Assembly: GCA_022484565.1 (NCBI GenBank)
Contig: JAKVKZ010000008.1
Coordinates: 1-62,621, forward strand
Direction of reading: 5' to 3'
DNA: 62,621 nt
Source: Muribaculaceae bacterium
GTDB lineage: Bacteria; Bacteroidota; Bacteroidia; Bacteroidales; Muribaculaceae
In this document: positions 19,189 to 27,874 of the stretch, in pieces
Position numbering within the stretch: position 1 is the first letter of the stretch
Layout: every line of letters begins with the position of its first letter
Program-made: the position numbers and the translations under genes
Notes under the pieces: generated by a model
Databases searched by the model: none
Seen by the model: only the letters and a program-made list of their open reading frames with translations
Told to the model about the DNA's origin: nothing

Positions 19189-19772
19189 TTTGAATCCTCC
19201 TTTTTACCATTAAGTTTGCTGCGCTGATGATTGACATAGTAGATGTAACCGCCGACAGCACCGAGAGTGACGTAAACTATAGGATTCGATATGAACGGCA
19301 ATTTAGAGAATATGAGCAAAGCCACGCCGACAGGAATAATCACATTTTTCCAAGTGATGTGCGCGGCCTTTGCCGTGGTGAGTACGGGAGCAATAATCAA
19401 CGCTACAACCGCCGGGCGAATACCCTTGAAAATGCGGTTGATTACCTCATTATTCTTTATTGTGTCAGGCGTAAGAAAAATGGCGATGGCAAGAATGATC
19501 ATGAACGACGGAAGAATGGTTCCCAATGCAGCGCAAATGCTGCCCTTAGTCCCTTTCAGACGGTCGCCAATGGCTACGGAGACATTGACGGCGAGAATGC
19601 CGGGAAGCGATTGGGCCACAGCAATCAAATCGAGAAATTCACTTCGGTCAATCCAGTGATGCTTATCCACAATTTCCTTTTCAATGATGGCAAGCATAGC
19701 CCACCCGCCACCAAAGGTGAAAGCACCTATTTTGAAAAATGTAGTGAATAGATTGAGATAGATGTTATTCAT
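19185..19772 (-). CDS. chrA: Chromate transporter (ChrA) half-protein, first
   Basis: A 195-aa CHR-family half transporter. FTFGGGWAMLAIIEKEIV lies near residues 18-35 and SLPGILAVNVSVAIG near residues 54-68; four to six hydrophobic segments follow. It is the first gene of the chrA-chrA-folC operon, with a -7 element at 19791-19798. The two halves are expected to form a heterodimeric transporter. Confidence 0.88.
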   Translation of the reverse strand: MNNIYLNLFTTFFKIGAFTFGGGWAMLAIIEKEIVDKHHWIDRSEFLDLIAVAQSLPGILAVNVSVAIGDRLKGTKGSICAALGTILPSFMIILAIAIFLTPDTIKNNEVINRIFKGIRPAVVALIIAPVLTTAKAAHITWKNVIIPVGVALLIFSKLPFISNPIVYVTLGAVGGYIYYVNHQRSKLNGKKEDSK

Positions 19773-19790
19773 TATTTATGTTTGAGGTAG

Positions 19791-19798
19791 CAAAATTA
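19791..19798 (-). promoter_or_regulatory. Promoter -7 element of the chrA-chrA-folC operon
   Basis: The minus strand reads TAATTTTG about 19 bases before the first chrA start codon. It is divergent from the plus-strand element at 19842. Confidence 0.65.
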
Positions 19799-19841
19799 CA
19801 ATTTTTACTTCAAAAAGTTGTAATATTCGCGAAAAATGGCG

Positions 19842-19849
19842 TAACTTTG
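19842..19849 (+). promoter_or_regulatory. Promoter -7 element of the phosphoethanolamine transferase gene
   Basis: TAACTTTG matches TAnnTTTG. It gives a leader of about 140 bases, within which a 42-codon ORF (19859-19987) lies, judged doubtful. Confidence 0.68.
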
Positions 19850-19996
19850 AAGTTGATTATGAATGTATCAACGGTAAATATTTTTAGAAAGCCACTTATA
19901 CCTAATGAGATACAGATGGATGAACGCATACAGTCTGTTGAAAATGCCGAAATATTTGAATGTATTCGGCAAGTAATAGTATCTTAATCAGTAAAT

Positions 19997-21706
19997 ATGA
20001 AGCAAATAAGGGAAATATTCGCTTGGCGTAACAATCAGAAAATACTGTTTGTTGTGTTCATCATCATGATAACGATACCAAATTACTGCTTGTTCGTTAC
20101 GGAATTTACCCCTATATTATCCAAGATATGCAACATCATTTTTCCAGTGTCAGCATTCTGGTTTCTCATGACATTGACGAAAAAACCGGGGAAGATGCTG
20201 CTGATACTGACAATATTTGTGCTGCTTGATGCAGTTCAGATGGTGCTTTTATATCTGTTCGGGGAAGCTGTGATAGCAGTGGACATGTATCTTAATCTTG
20301 TGACGACAAATGTTGGCGAAGCACATGAGTTGCTCGGCAATTTGATTCCGGCCCTCGTTTCGGCTGCAATAACTTATGGATTGGTGTTTGCCCTTGCTGT
20401 GCATTCCGTGAGAAACAAGAAAGAATTGTCGATAGAATTCAGAAAAAGACAGAGAAAATATTCGCTTATCGGTGTCGGTGTCGGTGTGGTTCTGATGGGT
20501 GTGTGCTACATTACCAATGCTGATTTTTCAGTCAGGGACGATATATATCCAGTGAACGTTTGCTACAACCTTGGTGTGGCAATCGACCGCAGCGGAAAGA
20601 CGATAAGATATTGGGAGAAATCGAACAATTTCAAGTTCAATACCGTGGCGACACGGGATAAGAATGAAAAAGAACTCTATGTGCTTGTGATAGGAGAGAC
20701 AGCACGGGCTGACAATTTCGGGATTTATGGATATTCACGAAATACTACCCCCGAATTGCAGAAAATCAGCGACTTATTTGCATTTACGGATGTGGTTTCG
20801 CAATCGAACACCACTCATAAAAGCGTTCCGATGATTATGTCGGCAGTGTCGGCTGAGAATTACGACAGCATTTATCATCAGAAAGGAATTATCTCGGCAT
20901 ATAATGAGGTTGGCTATTCCACTGCATTTTTCTCGAATCAGCAGCCAAACCATTCATTCATTGACTTTTTCGGTGAAGAAGCTGACCAACATGTATTTGT
21001 CAGGGAAAAGATGGATGCCGAGCAAAATTCATCGGACGATGTGCTGCTTAAACTGGTAAAGGAAGACTTGGACACAAACAAAAGCAACAAAATATTCATA
21101 GTGCTTCATACTTACGGTTCACACTATAATTATCAAGACCGTTATCCGCATAAAAACGCTAAATTTGAGCCTGATGAAGTGACTTCGATAAGATATAAAT
21201 ATAAGAAGGAACTTGTGAATGCTTACGACAATTCCATAAGATATACTGATGATTTCCTGTCACGGTTGATTGCAATGGTTGACGGGAAACAGCACACTTC
21301 GGCAGCAGTGCTTTATGTGTCGGACCATGGCGAAGATCTTTATGACGATGATAGAAGGATGATACTTCATGCGTCGCCAGTGCCTTCGTATTACCAATTG
21401 CATGTGCCATTTTTGATTTGGACATCGAAAGAATATGAGCAGAAATATGCGGACAAACTTGCCGCACTAAAAATGAATCTGCATAAGCCTGTGGCGAGCA
21501 ATTTAGTTGTGTTCCACACGTTACTTGATATGAGCGGACTTCAGACACCATATTTCAAGGCTATTCACTCATTGGCATCGATGAAATACGTGCCTACTAC
21601 GAGATATTACCTTAACGACCATAATATGGCAAAGAATTTGAACAAAATCGGCTTGAAAGAAGAAGACGAAAAATTGTTTGCCAAACATAGGATGAGGTAC
21701 CCGTAG
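19997..21706 (+). CDS. eptA: Lipid A phosphoethanolamine transferase-like sulfatase-fold enzyme
   Basis: A 569-aa inner-membrane enzyme of the EptA/MCR/OpgE family. Five hydrophobic helices occupy about residues 1-175, followed by a periplasmic alkaline-phosphatase-fold domain. Metal-site and nucleophile motifs are visible: VIGETARADNFGIYGY near residues 231-246, the nucleophile Thr273 in NTTHKSVP, and VSDHGEDLYDD near residue 440. The family transfers phosphoethanolamine from phosphatidylethanolamine to lipid A phosphates or glycans, which lowers negative charge and can reduce polymyxin binding. Which acceptor is used here is inference. It stands alone upstream of the polysaccharide locus. 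Confidence 0.86.
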   Translation: MKQIREIFAWRNNQKILFVVFIIMITIPNYCLFVTEFTPILSKICNIIFPVSAFWFLMTLTKKPGKMLLILTIFVLLDAVQMVLLYLFGEAVIAVDMYLNLVTTNVGEAHELLGNLIPALVSAAITYGLVFALAVHSVRNKKELSIEFRKRQRKYSLIGVGVGVVLMGVCYITNADFSVRDDIYPVNVCYNLGVAIDRSGKTIRYWEKSNNFKFNTVATRDKNEKELYVLVIGETARADNFGIYGYSRNTTPELQKISDLFAFTDVVSQSNTTHKSVPMIMSAVSAENYDSIYHQKGIISAYNEVGYSTAFFSNQQPNHSFIDFFGEEADQHVFVREKMDAEQNSSDDVLLKLVKEDLDTNKSNKIFIVLHTYGSHYNYQDRYPHKNAKFEPDEVTSIRYKYKKELVNAYDNSIRYTDDFLSRLIAMVDGKQHTSAAVLYVSDHGEDLYDDDRRMILHASPVPSYYQLHVPFLIWTSKEYEQKYADKLAALKMNLHKPVASNLVVFHTLLDMSGLQTPYFKAIHSLASMKYVPTTRYYLNDHNMAKNLNKIGLKEEDEKLFAKHRMRYP

Positions 21707-21751
21707 AGCGTGTATTGACGGGCTGTCTATAAAATATTGTTAATTATTTTG

Positions 21752-21759
21752 TATTTTTG
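21752..21759 (+). promoter_or_regulatory. Promoter -7 element of the polysaccharide operon
   Basis: TATTTTTG matches TAnnTTTG. Transcription from about 21766 would leave a leader of about 95 bases before the receiver gene at 21860. All following genes to 33045 are separated by 16 bases or fewer, so this is likely the main promoter of the operon. Confidence 0.68.
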
Positions 21760-21859
21760 TGCGTGGATTAGATATAATTGTTACATTTACTAAATTTTTC
21801 GGCGTGTTGTGCAAAAGCAGGTGCCAAGAAGACATAAAAAGAATAATATTGACCTAAAA

Positions 21860-22234
21860 ATGGAAAATAAAAAGAAAATATTAGTTGTTGATGATAAGTC
21901 AGTTATAGCAAAAGTCGTGTCAATGTACTTGAAAGAATATGACTGCATATATCATTCAAGTGCATTACAAAGCATAAAATGGCTTGCAAATAACGACCTT
22001 CCAGGCTTAATTGTTACAGACTTGCGTATGCCGGAGATGTCGGGCCGTGAATTTCTGAAATATTTAAAGAGTAATGAATTCTATAAGAATATTCCAGTGA
22101 TTATCCTGTCATCGGAGGATAGCACTTCCGACCGTATCAAGTTGCTTGAAGAAGGAGCAGTTGACTACATTGTAAAGCCATTCAATCCCGTCGAATTGAA
22201 GATGAGAATAAAGAATGTGTTAATGCGGGAATAA
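21860..22234 (+). CDS. Stand-alone response-regulator receiver protein
   Basis: A 124-aa CheY-like protein with only a receiver domain. It has the acidic pocket (ILVVDDKS), phospho-acceptor Asp54 (VTDLRMPEMSG), a Ser in VIILSSED and Lys106 (IVKPFNP), so it looks phosphorylatable. A longer frame begins at 21809, but the ATG at 21860 aligns with the domain start. It is the first gene of the polysaccharide operon, four bases before the initiating sugar transferase. It may tune synthesis post-translationally rather than at the DNA, as it has no output domain. No kinase is encoded nearby in this operon. Confidence 0.88.
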   Translation: MENKKKILVVDDKSVIAKVVSMYLKEYDCIYHSSALQSIKWLANNDLPGLIVTDLRMPEMSGREFLKYLKSNEFYKNIPVIILSSEDSTSDRIKLLEEGAVDYIVKPFNPVELKMRIKNVLMRE

Positions 22235-22238
22235 AAAT

Positions 22239-23387
22239 ATGATATATATAGGGACATCTGATAATTCATACGCTCACTTTTCGGACTACCTTGGAGGGAA
22301 TCTTCAAAGGGCGAAAAGTGCAGAAGAGGCGATAAAGCTTTATTCAGAGTCGGCGGATGCCACAAAAGTAACCATTATTTTCATAGAAAGCGTTGTGATT
22401 TATGCCTCTCCGAAGTGCATGTCAACGCTTAAAGAGCATTTTGCAAAGCCGTTTTTTGTCCTGATTTCCGATGACACTTCGTCGGGAATAATGGATAAAT
22501 TCGTGCATTTAGGTTTGAACGACATGATGTCGCCGAATATCGACGAAAAATCGTTCAGGTCGAAGCTGCAGGTTATAAACTTTGTAGCTCAGAAAGTGTA
22601 CGAACAGAGCAACAAGGAAGAGAGCATGAAGATGTTCAAGTTGCCGCTCGGAATAAGAATTTTTGATATTGTGTTTGCAGGATTGGCACTTTTGTTCTTG
22701 TCACCGCTGCTGATTTGTGTTGCTTTGGCCATCAGGATTGAAAGCAGAGGAAATATCATTTACAAATCTAAGCGTGTCGGGAGCAATTACAAGGTTTTCG
22801 ATTTTCTGAAGTTCCGTTCGATGTATGCTGATGCCGACAAGAGGCTTAAAGAATTCAACACTCAGAACCAATATGCGTCGGGGGCGGCGTCAAAAGAAGA
22901 AAGCAAAGAGAATATATCGGACAATATCGACGAATCGCTGCTTGAAAATAAACTTATCGGCGATGATTTCATCGTTGATGAGGATTCCTATTTGAAAGGC
23001 ATCAATGAGGAGCAGAAGAATGCGTTCGTGAAACTTGAGAAGGACCCGCGAATTACAAGAGTAGGGCACTTTATCAGAAAATACAGCATTGATGAATTAC
23101 CGCAACTTTTCAACGTGCTTAAAGGCGATATGTCGATTGTCGGCAACCGCCCGTTGCCTGTGTATGAGGCTGAATTGCTGACCAATGATAATGATGCACA
23201 GCGATTTTTCGCTCCGGCAGGTTTGACTGGACTTTGGCAAATTGAAAAGCGAGGTCAGGCAGGAAAGTTGTCGGCTGAAGAACGTAAACAACTTGATGTG
23301 AAATATGCTGAAACTTATTCGTTTTGGCTCAATATCAAGATAATTTTCAAAACTTTCGCCGCATTTGTCCAGAAGGATGACGTGTAA
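22239..23387 (+). CDS. Initiating sugar-phosphate transferase with N-terminal pseudo-receiver
   Basis: A 382-aa protein. Residues 1-125 resemble a degenerate receiver: the strand IIFIES carries Glu where Asp is expected, and GLNDMMSPNID carries Ser where the conserved Lys-Pro begins. A transmembrane segment (about 137-165) leads into a bacterial sugar transferase domain with KSKRVGSNYKVFDFLKFRSM, an unusual acidic insertion (about 208-260), and the catalytic YSIDELPQLFNVLKGDMSIVGNRP. The family transfers a hexose phosphate to undecaprenyl phosphate and so starts the repeat unit. Fusion to a pseudo-receiver and adjacency to a real receiver suggest signal-dependent control (inference). Confidence 0.88.
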   Translation: MIYIGTSDNSYAHFSDYLGGNLQRAKSAEEAIKLYSESADATKVTIIFIESVVIYASPKCMSTLKEHFAKPFFVLISDDTSSGIMDKFVHLGLNDMMSPNIDEKSFRSKLQVINFVAQKVYEQSNKEESMKMFKLPLGIRIFDIVFAGLALLFLSPLLICVALAIRIESRGNIIYKSKRVGSNYKVFDFLKFRSMYADADKRLKEFNTQNQYASGAASKEESKENISDNIDESLLENKLIGDDFIVDEDSYLKGINEEQKNAFVKLEKDPRITRVGHFIRKYSIDELPQLFNVLKGDMSIVGNRPLPVYEAELLTNDNDAQRFFAPAGLTGLWQIEKRGQAGKLSAEERKQLDVKYAETYSFWLNIKIIFKTFAAFVQKDDV

Positions 23388-23400
23388 GAATGAATTGATT

Positions 23401-24183
23401 ATGATTAAAAAGATTATAATATCGGTTTCGTTGATGAGCATGGCACTCTTTGCTTATTCACAGAATATAGGCAGCACCCGTGACCGGCATGTGGTTTCGG
23501 TACAGTCGGCTGCTCCTGATTCCATAAAGGCTATGCTCGATGAATATGAAAAGATTTCATTGCCGCCGTTGTCGGTGTTCCTTGCTTCAGCTGAGGAGCA
23601 TCCGTCGCTACAAATATATAAGGCAAGAGTTGCCGAGGCTGAGGCGGACAAGAAGATTTCCGATAGGGGTTGGCTCGATTATTTAAGATTCAATGGTATG
23701 TATTCCTATGGATACAACAATATAATGTCGAACATGTATTCGGGAAGCGACGTAGTGGTGTATGATAAAAACAATACCGCCCAACATCATTTTTCGGTTG
23801 GTGCCACATTGTCAATTCCGCTTGGTGACTTGCTTAACCAAAAATATAAAAGGCGGAAGATGCAGGCCAAGTTGGATCAATTGAAATATGAGTATCAAGC
23901 TTCACTTGAAGACCGCAAACTTACCATTCTGTCGGCATACAATACTGTGCTTGAACAACTTGCCACCATTAAGGTGAAAGCCGAGGCTGCTGCCCTGTAC
24001 AATGCACAGATGCAAATTTCAGAAGATGATTATGTGAACGGAAAGATAGATATTATTTCGTTGTCGCTTGAGAGAGGAAGGCGGTCAACGGCTATTTCAC
24101 AATATCAGCAGGGACGTGTGGCTCTGCACAATGCCATCACTTTGCTTGAAATGTTGACTAGCGTAACTATAATGAAGAAATAA
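23401..24183 (+). CDS. Half-size TolC-family outer membrane protein
   Basis: A 260-aa secreted protein with a signal peptide (about residues 1-21, ending AYSQ) and one outer-membrane-efflux-protein-like unit: LAEAEADK-type helices near residues 65-90, a beta-strand stretch (FNGMYSYGYNN, HHFSVGATLSIPLGD), then a long helical pair to the C-terminus. TolC proteins have about 450 residues with two such repeats; this has one. The ATG at 23401 gives the correct signal peptide; the longer frame from 23365 would not. It sits directly before the Wzz-like gene, where an OPX/Wza protein would be expected. Confidence 0.72.
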   Translation: MIKKIIISVSLMSMALFAYSQNIGSTRDRHVVSVQSAAPDSIKAMLDEYEKISLPPLSVFLASAEEHPSLQIYKARVAEAEADKKISDRGWLDYLRFNGMYSYGYNNIMSNMYSGSDVVVYDKNNTAQHHFSVGATLSIPLGDLLNQKYKRRKMQAKLDQLKYEYQASLEDRKLTILSAYNTVLEQLATIKVKAEAAALYNAQMQISEDDYVNGKIDIISLSLERGRRSTAISQYQQGRVALHNAITLLEMLTSVTIMKK

Positions 24184-24196
24184 TGAATTGATGTAA

Positions 24197-26368
24197 ATGG
24201 ATATAGCTTTATTTATATCAAGATTTTTATACCGGAATAGATATCAACTTTTATTCGGAAGTTTGATAGTCACTATTCTGGTGGCTTATTTCACACAGTT
24301 CATGCCCAAAAGCTACACTGTGAAAACTTCTATTTACACAGGTATTGTATCTGGTTCCTCAATCAGTACTTCAGATGACCAGCAGAGCACCTCGATACAG
24401 ACAGTCAATAACACATTCGATAACCTTATCAACTTGATAACAACTCAGACAACACTTGAAAATGTTGCTTTAAAATTGTTTGCGATGGATATGATTTACG
24501 GTAATAAAAAAGCCGATAATCAGTACATCACAGCCAAGCATTTTCAGAAGTTGAATGAGACTGTTCCTCCTGAAGTGAGAAGAATGATTGACTATTCATC
24601 AATCGATAAGACAGCTATCAATCTGAAACGTCTTGAACGAAATTCGAGCAGCAATTACATTTATAAGCTTCTGAACGACGGACATCCAAATTATAGCTAT
24701 AATGCACTCTCGAAAGTGCAGGTTAAGCGTATACAGAACAGTGATATGGTGGAAATATCCTTTACAGGCGATGACCCTGGCATTACGACCTGCACGGTGA
24801 AACTTTTCAATGAGGAACTTGTGAAAAGTTACGATGATTTGCGCTATAAGTCAACAAATGACGTAATAAAATATTTTGAGGCGCAAGTCAACAAGTATAA
24901 AGGCATTCTTAACCAACAGGAAAATGTGCTGACCGATTACAATGTGAAGAACGGTGTAATTAACTATACCGACCAGACTAAGGAGTTGGCTATATCATAT
25001 AACGATTATTTGAACCGTTGTGAGGAAGCGCAAAGAAGAGTTGAGGGGTCGAAACGGCTTCTTGATGAGATGTCGAAACAGATGGATACCCGCACAAAGC
25101 TGTTCTATACCAACAAAGACTTTATCAAGACGCTTAATGACATTACAACCCTCAATACGAGGATAACCGATTCGGAGATGTTTTCATCGGAAGAGGCACA
25201 AAACCGTGATGAGAATCTGAAGAAATACAGGCAGCAATTGAGGGACAAAGAATCGGATATATCAAGGTTGTCGAAAAATATGGATATGTATAAGTACACC
25301 AAGGAGGGTCTTGCCATTCAGCAACTTGCTGATAATTGGATTGCAGCATTGGTTGAAAACGCCAAAGCTGAGGCCGAACTTCGTGTGCTTAATCAAAGAA
25401 AGCCGTATTTTGAGACTGAATATAGAAAATTCTCACCTGTTGGCACTGAAATCAAACGCCGTGAGCGCGACATCAGCGTCACGGAGAATTCTTACCTTGA
25501 AATGATACATGCACTCAACTTGGCATATCTCCGCAAAAAGAACATCCAGCTCACCACTTCAGGCCTCAACACTGTGAGCGAGGCCCTTTTTCCGCTTGAA
25601 CCAAACAAGAGCAAGCGTTGGGTGTTTATTCTTGCCGCTTTCTTTGGCAGCATGGTATTCATCATTCTTTATAAACTGATTATTGAAATGCTTGACCGCA
25701 CCCTGCGCGACGGCGACCGTGCAAAGCGTCTTACAGGCGTTAAGCCTATTGGTGCCATGGTCGGCAAGGGAGAATTACGATATAGGGGATATTCGAAGAC
25801 ATGGAACAGAATTGCCATTGCCAATATAGGCAGCAAACTTAATGGATACCTTCATCCTGATGTGCCTAACTATGTGAATGTCTTGAGTTTTGAACCTGGC
25901 GAAGGCAAGAGCTATTTTGCGAAATTCCTTGGTGAAGAGTGCGACCGCATCGGATTGCAGACTTTGAATATTGATGTTGATGAGGACATGACGGAAACGT
26001 CGGGATATGCATTGGCAAAAGATTATTCCAGCCTGATATCGAACTTGGAAGCGAGCAATTACAATGTGATAATATTGGAATATCCTGCATTGGCTTTGAG
26101 CAGCGTGCCAAAAGCCTTACTTCGCAGCGCAGCTGTGAACTTGGTTATTGTGAATGCAAAACGGGTTTGGCGAAAGAGCGATGCAGAGATATTGGAGCAT
26201 TTACAAGAACTTGTTGGTGACACACCATGTGAAATGATATTGAATAATGCGGACAGATACGATGTGGAGGATTACACAGGTGACCTTCCGCCGGCGCGTA
26301 TTCACAAATATATGTCGATGCGCTTCATGCACATGGGATTGACTTCGAAGAAGACGGCAGTAGAATAG
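24197..26368 (+). CDS. Wzz/Wzc-like polysaccharide co-polymerase with degenerate ATPase domain
   Basis: A 723-aa PCP-2-type protein. A first transmembrane helix (about 17-36) precedes a large periplasmic coiled-coil part, then a GNVR-like segment and a second helix (about 478-500). A cytoplasmic BY-kinase-like domain follows with an intact P-loop core GEGKS (568-572). The Walker A' region (NIDVDEDM) lacks the usual Arg and the Walker B-like strand VIILEYP has Glu for Asp. The C-terminal tail contains only one Tyr, so no tyrosine cluster is visible and kinase activity is doubtful. The family sets chain length and couples export. Neighbours are a TolC-like protein and a Wzy-like polymerase. Confidence 0.85.
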   Translation: MDIALFISRFLYRNRYQLLFGSLIVTILVAYFTQFMPKSYTVKTSIYTGIVSGSSISTSDDQQSTSIQTVNNTFDNLINLITTQTTLENVALKLFAMDMIYGNKKADNQYITAKHFQKLNETVPPEVRRMIDYSSIDKTAINLKRLERNSSSNYIYKLLNDGHPNYSYNALSKVQVKRIQNSDMVEISFTGDDPGITTCTVKLFNEELVKSYDDLRYKSTNDVIKYFEAQVNKYKGILNQQENVLTDYNVKNGVINYTDQTKELAISYNDYLNRCEEAQRRVEGSKRLLDEMSKQMDTRTKLFYTNKDFIKTLNDITTLNTRITDSEMFSSEEAQNRDENLKKYRQQLRDKESDISRLSKNMDMYKYTKEGLAIQQLADNWIAALVENAKAEAELRVLNQRKPYFETEYRKFSPVGTEIKRRERDISVTENSYLEMIHALNLAYLRKKNIQLTTSGLNTVSEALFPLEPNKSKRWVFILAAFFGSMVFIILYKLIIEMLDRTLRDGDRAKRLTGVKPIGAMVGKGELRYRGYSKTWNRIAIANIGSKLNGYLHPDVPNYVNVLSFEPGEGKSYFAKFLGEECDRIGLQTLNIDVDEDMTETSGYALAKDYSSLISNLEASNYNVIILEYPALALSSVPKALLRSAAVNLVIVNAKRVWRKSDAEILEHLQELVGDTPCEMILNNADRYDVEDYTGDLPPARIHKYMSMRFMHMGLTSKKTAVE

Positions 26369-26380
26369 ACTTTGCCACAC

Positions 26381-27859
26381 ATGAAAATGCTTGAAAGAAG
26401 TATTGATATTACAAGCAACAGAGCCGAGAAATGGCTATATCGCCTACTTGCGCTTGCAGGTATGGTAGGTATTGTAGTGTCGTTGGCAATGGGCAATTTC
26501 ATTCTTTTTGCAATTATTTTCGCTTTGCCGTTGTCGATAATTACAATAATGCAGATTCTAAGGAAACCATCGTTGCTGCTTTATATAATATTTATTGTCA
26601 ATTACTTCATCCTCGCGATAACGCGCTATCTTCCAAATGCATCCGGTATAAGTGTCATTATGGATTCATTGCTTGCCGGAGAGATGATTGTACTTTTTAT
26701 CAATTCATCGCTCACCGATGAGTATTCGTGGAAAGCCACAGTCAATTCGTTGACAGTAGGTTCCCTTGTTTGGATGCTTTATTGCCTGGTGGAAATTGTT
26801 AATCCTACAGGAATGATAAGTGCTTGGGCACTTTCACGCAGCCTTGTTTTTAATGGCTTTTTTGTGGCTTTAATCACCACCATGGTAGTGCGCAACTTCC
26901 GTCAAATCACGATTATTCTTGATATTTATGCCATTTTGACCATAATTGCTGTGGCAAAGGCTTTTATGCAGAAATTTATGGGATTCGACAGCGCCGAACA
27001 GAAGTGGCTTGACGAAGGCGGTGCATTGACGCACATAATAGGTAGCGGAATCAGATATTTTTCCATTTTCACCGATGCTGGTAATTTCGGTTCAAATATG
27101 GGTTGCGCGGCAATTGTGTTTATGGTGGCTGTGTCTTCGTGTAAAAACACAATGAAAAAGATATCTTATGTGATTATAGCTGGTCTTGCCATTTATGCTA
27201 TGTTCATGTCGGGTACTCGCGGTGCTATGATTGTGCCTTTAGGCGGTATGGTGATGATGATTATCATTGCCAAGAATTATAAGGTAATAGCCATCGGCGG
27301 AACAGCTCTCGCCGCGCTATATGTGTTCTTCGCTTTCACCTATATCGGAAACGGAAATGCCATGATAGCACGAATGCGTACGGCATTCCACCCGGAAGAA
27401 GATGCATCGTACAATGTGCGTAAGCAAAATCAGGAGAAACTTGCCGCGTACTTGAAGAACAAGCCAATGGGCGAGGGCTTAGGCTTATCGGGCGTGGAGA
27501 ACCAAAAAACATCCATGCGATTTACCACCCAGATTCCTACTGACTCATGGTATGTGAAACTATGGGTTGAGACGGGTGCCGTGGGCTTGACGATTTATTT
27601 GGCAATGTTTTTGATTGCTATAATAAATGCAGCTTATATCCTGATGTTCAAAGTGAACAATAAACGGGTGAAAAGCGCATTGTCGGCCATGCTCTGTGGC
27701 GTGTTCGGAATGCTTCTTAGCGCTTACGGCAATGGGTTCTTCGGGCAGTTTCCAACGATGATAATCGTCTATACATTCTTGGCATCAGCGATGAATGGTC
27801 AAAAGATAGACGAATCATTTGAACCTGATGAAAGTGCCGACGAATTAAAAACGAAATAA
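26381..27859 (+). CDS. O-antigen polymerase/ligase-like membrane protein (Wzy-like)
   Basis: A 492-aa polytopic membrane protein with ten or more hydrophobic helices and a large periplasmic loop containing RTAFHPEEDASYNVRKQNQE and PMGEGLGLSG, typical of the Wzy_C/O-antigen ligase superfamily. The longest frame begins at TTG 26372; ATG 26381 (or 26387) is preferred. Context (PCP protein upstream, glycosyltransferases downstream) favours a polymerase of lipid-linked repeats rather than a lipid A ligase. The exact role is inferred from the family and operon. Confidence 0.82.
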   Translation: MKMLERSIDITSNRAEKWLYRLLALAGMVGIVVSLAMGNFILFAIIFALPLSIITIMQILRKPSLLLYIIFIVNYFILAITRYLPNASGISVIMDSLLAGEMIVLFINSSLTDEYSWKATVNSLTVGSLVWMLYCLVEIVNPTGMISAWALSRSLVFNGFFVALITTMVVRNFRQITIILDIYAILTIIAVAKAFMQKFMGFDSAEQKWLDEGGALTHIIGSGIRYFSIFTDAGNFGSNMGCAAIVFMVAVSSCKNTMKKISYVIIAGLAIYAMFMSGTRGAMIVPLGGMVMMIIIAKNYKVIAIGGTALAALYVFFAFTYIGNGNAMIARMRTAFHPEEDASYNVRKQNQEKLAAYLKNKPMGEGLGLSGVENQKTSMRFTTQIPTDSWYVKLWVETGAVGLTIYLAMFLIAIINAAYILMFKVNNKRVKSALSAMLCGVFGMLLSAYGNGFFGQFPTMIIVYTFLASAMNGQKIDESFEPDESADELKTK

Positions 27860-27874
27860 ATTGTTTCTTAAATC

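Noticed and set aside
19859-19987. A 42-codon ORF filling the leader of the phosphoethanolamine transferase gene
   Set aside because: Its ATG lies only about ten bases after the -7 element, so the mRNA would have almost no leader. The sequence shows no signal peptide, no regulatory codon bias and no recognisable motif.
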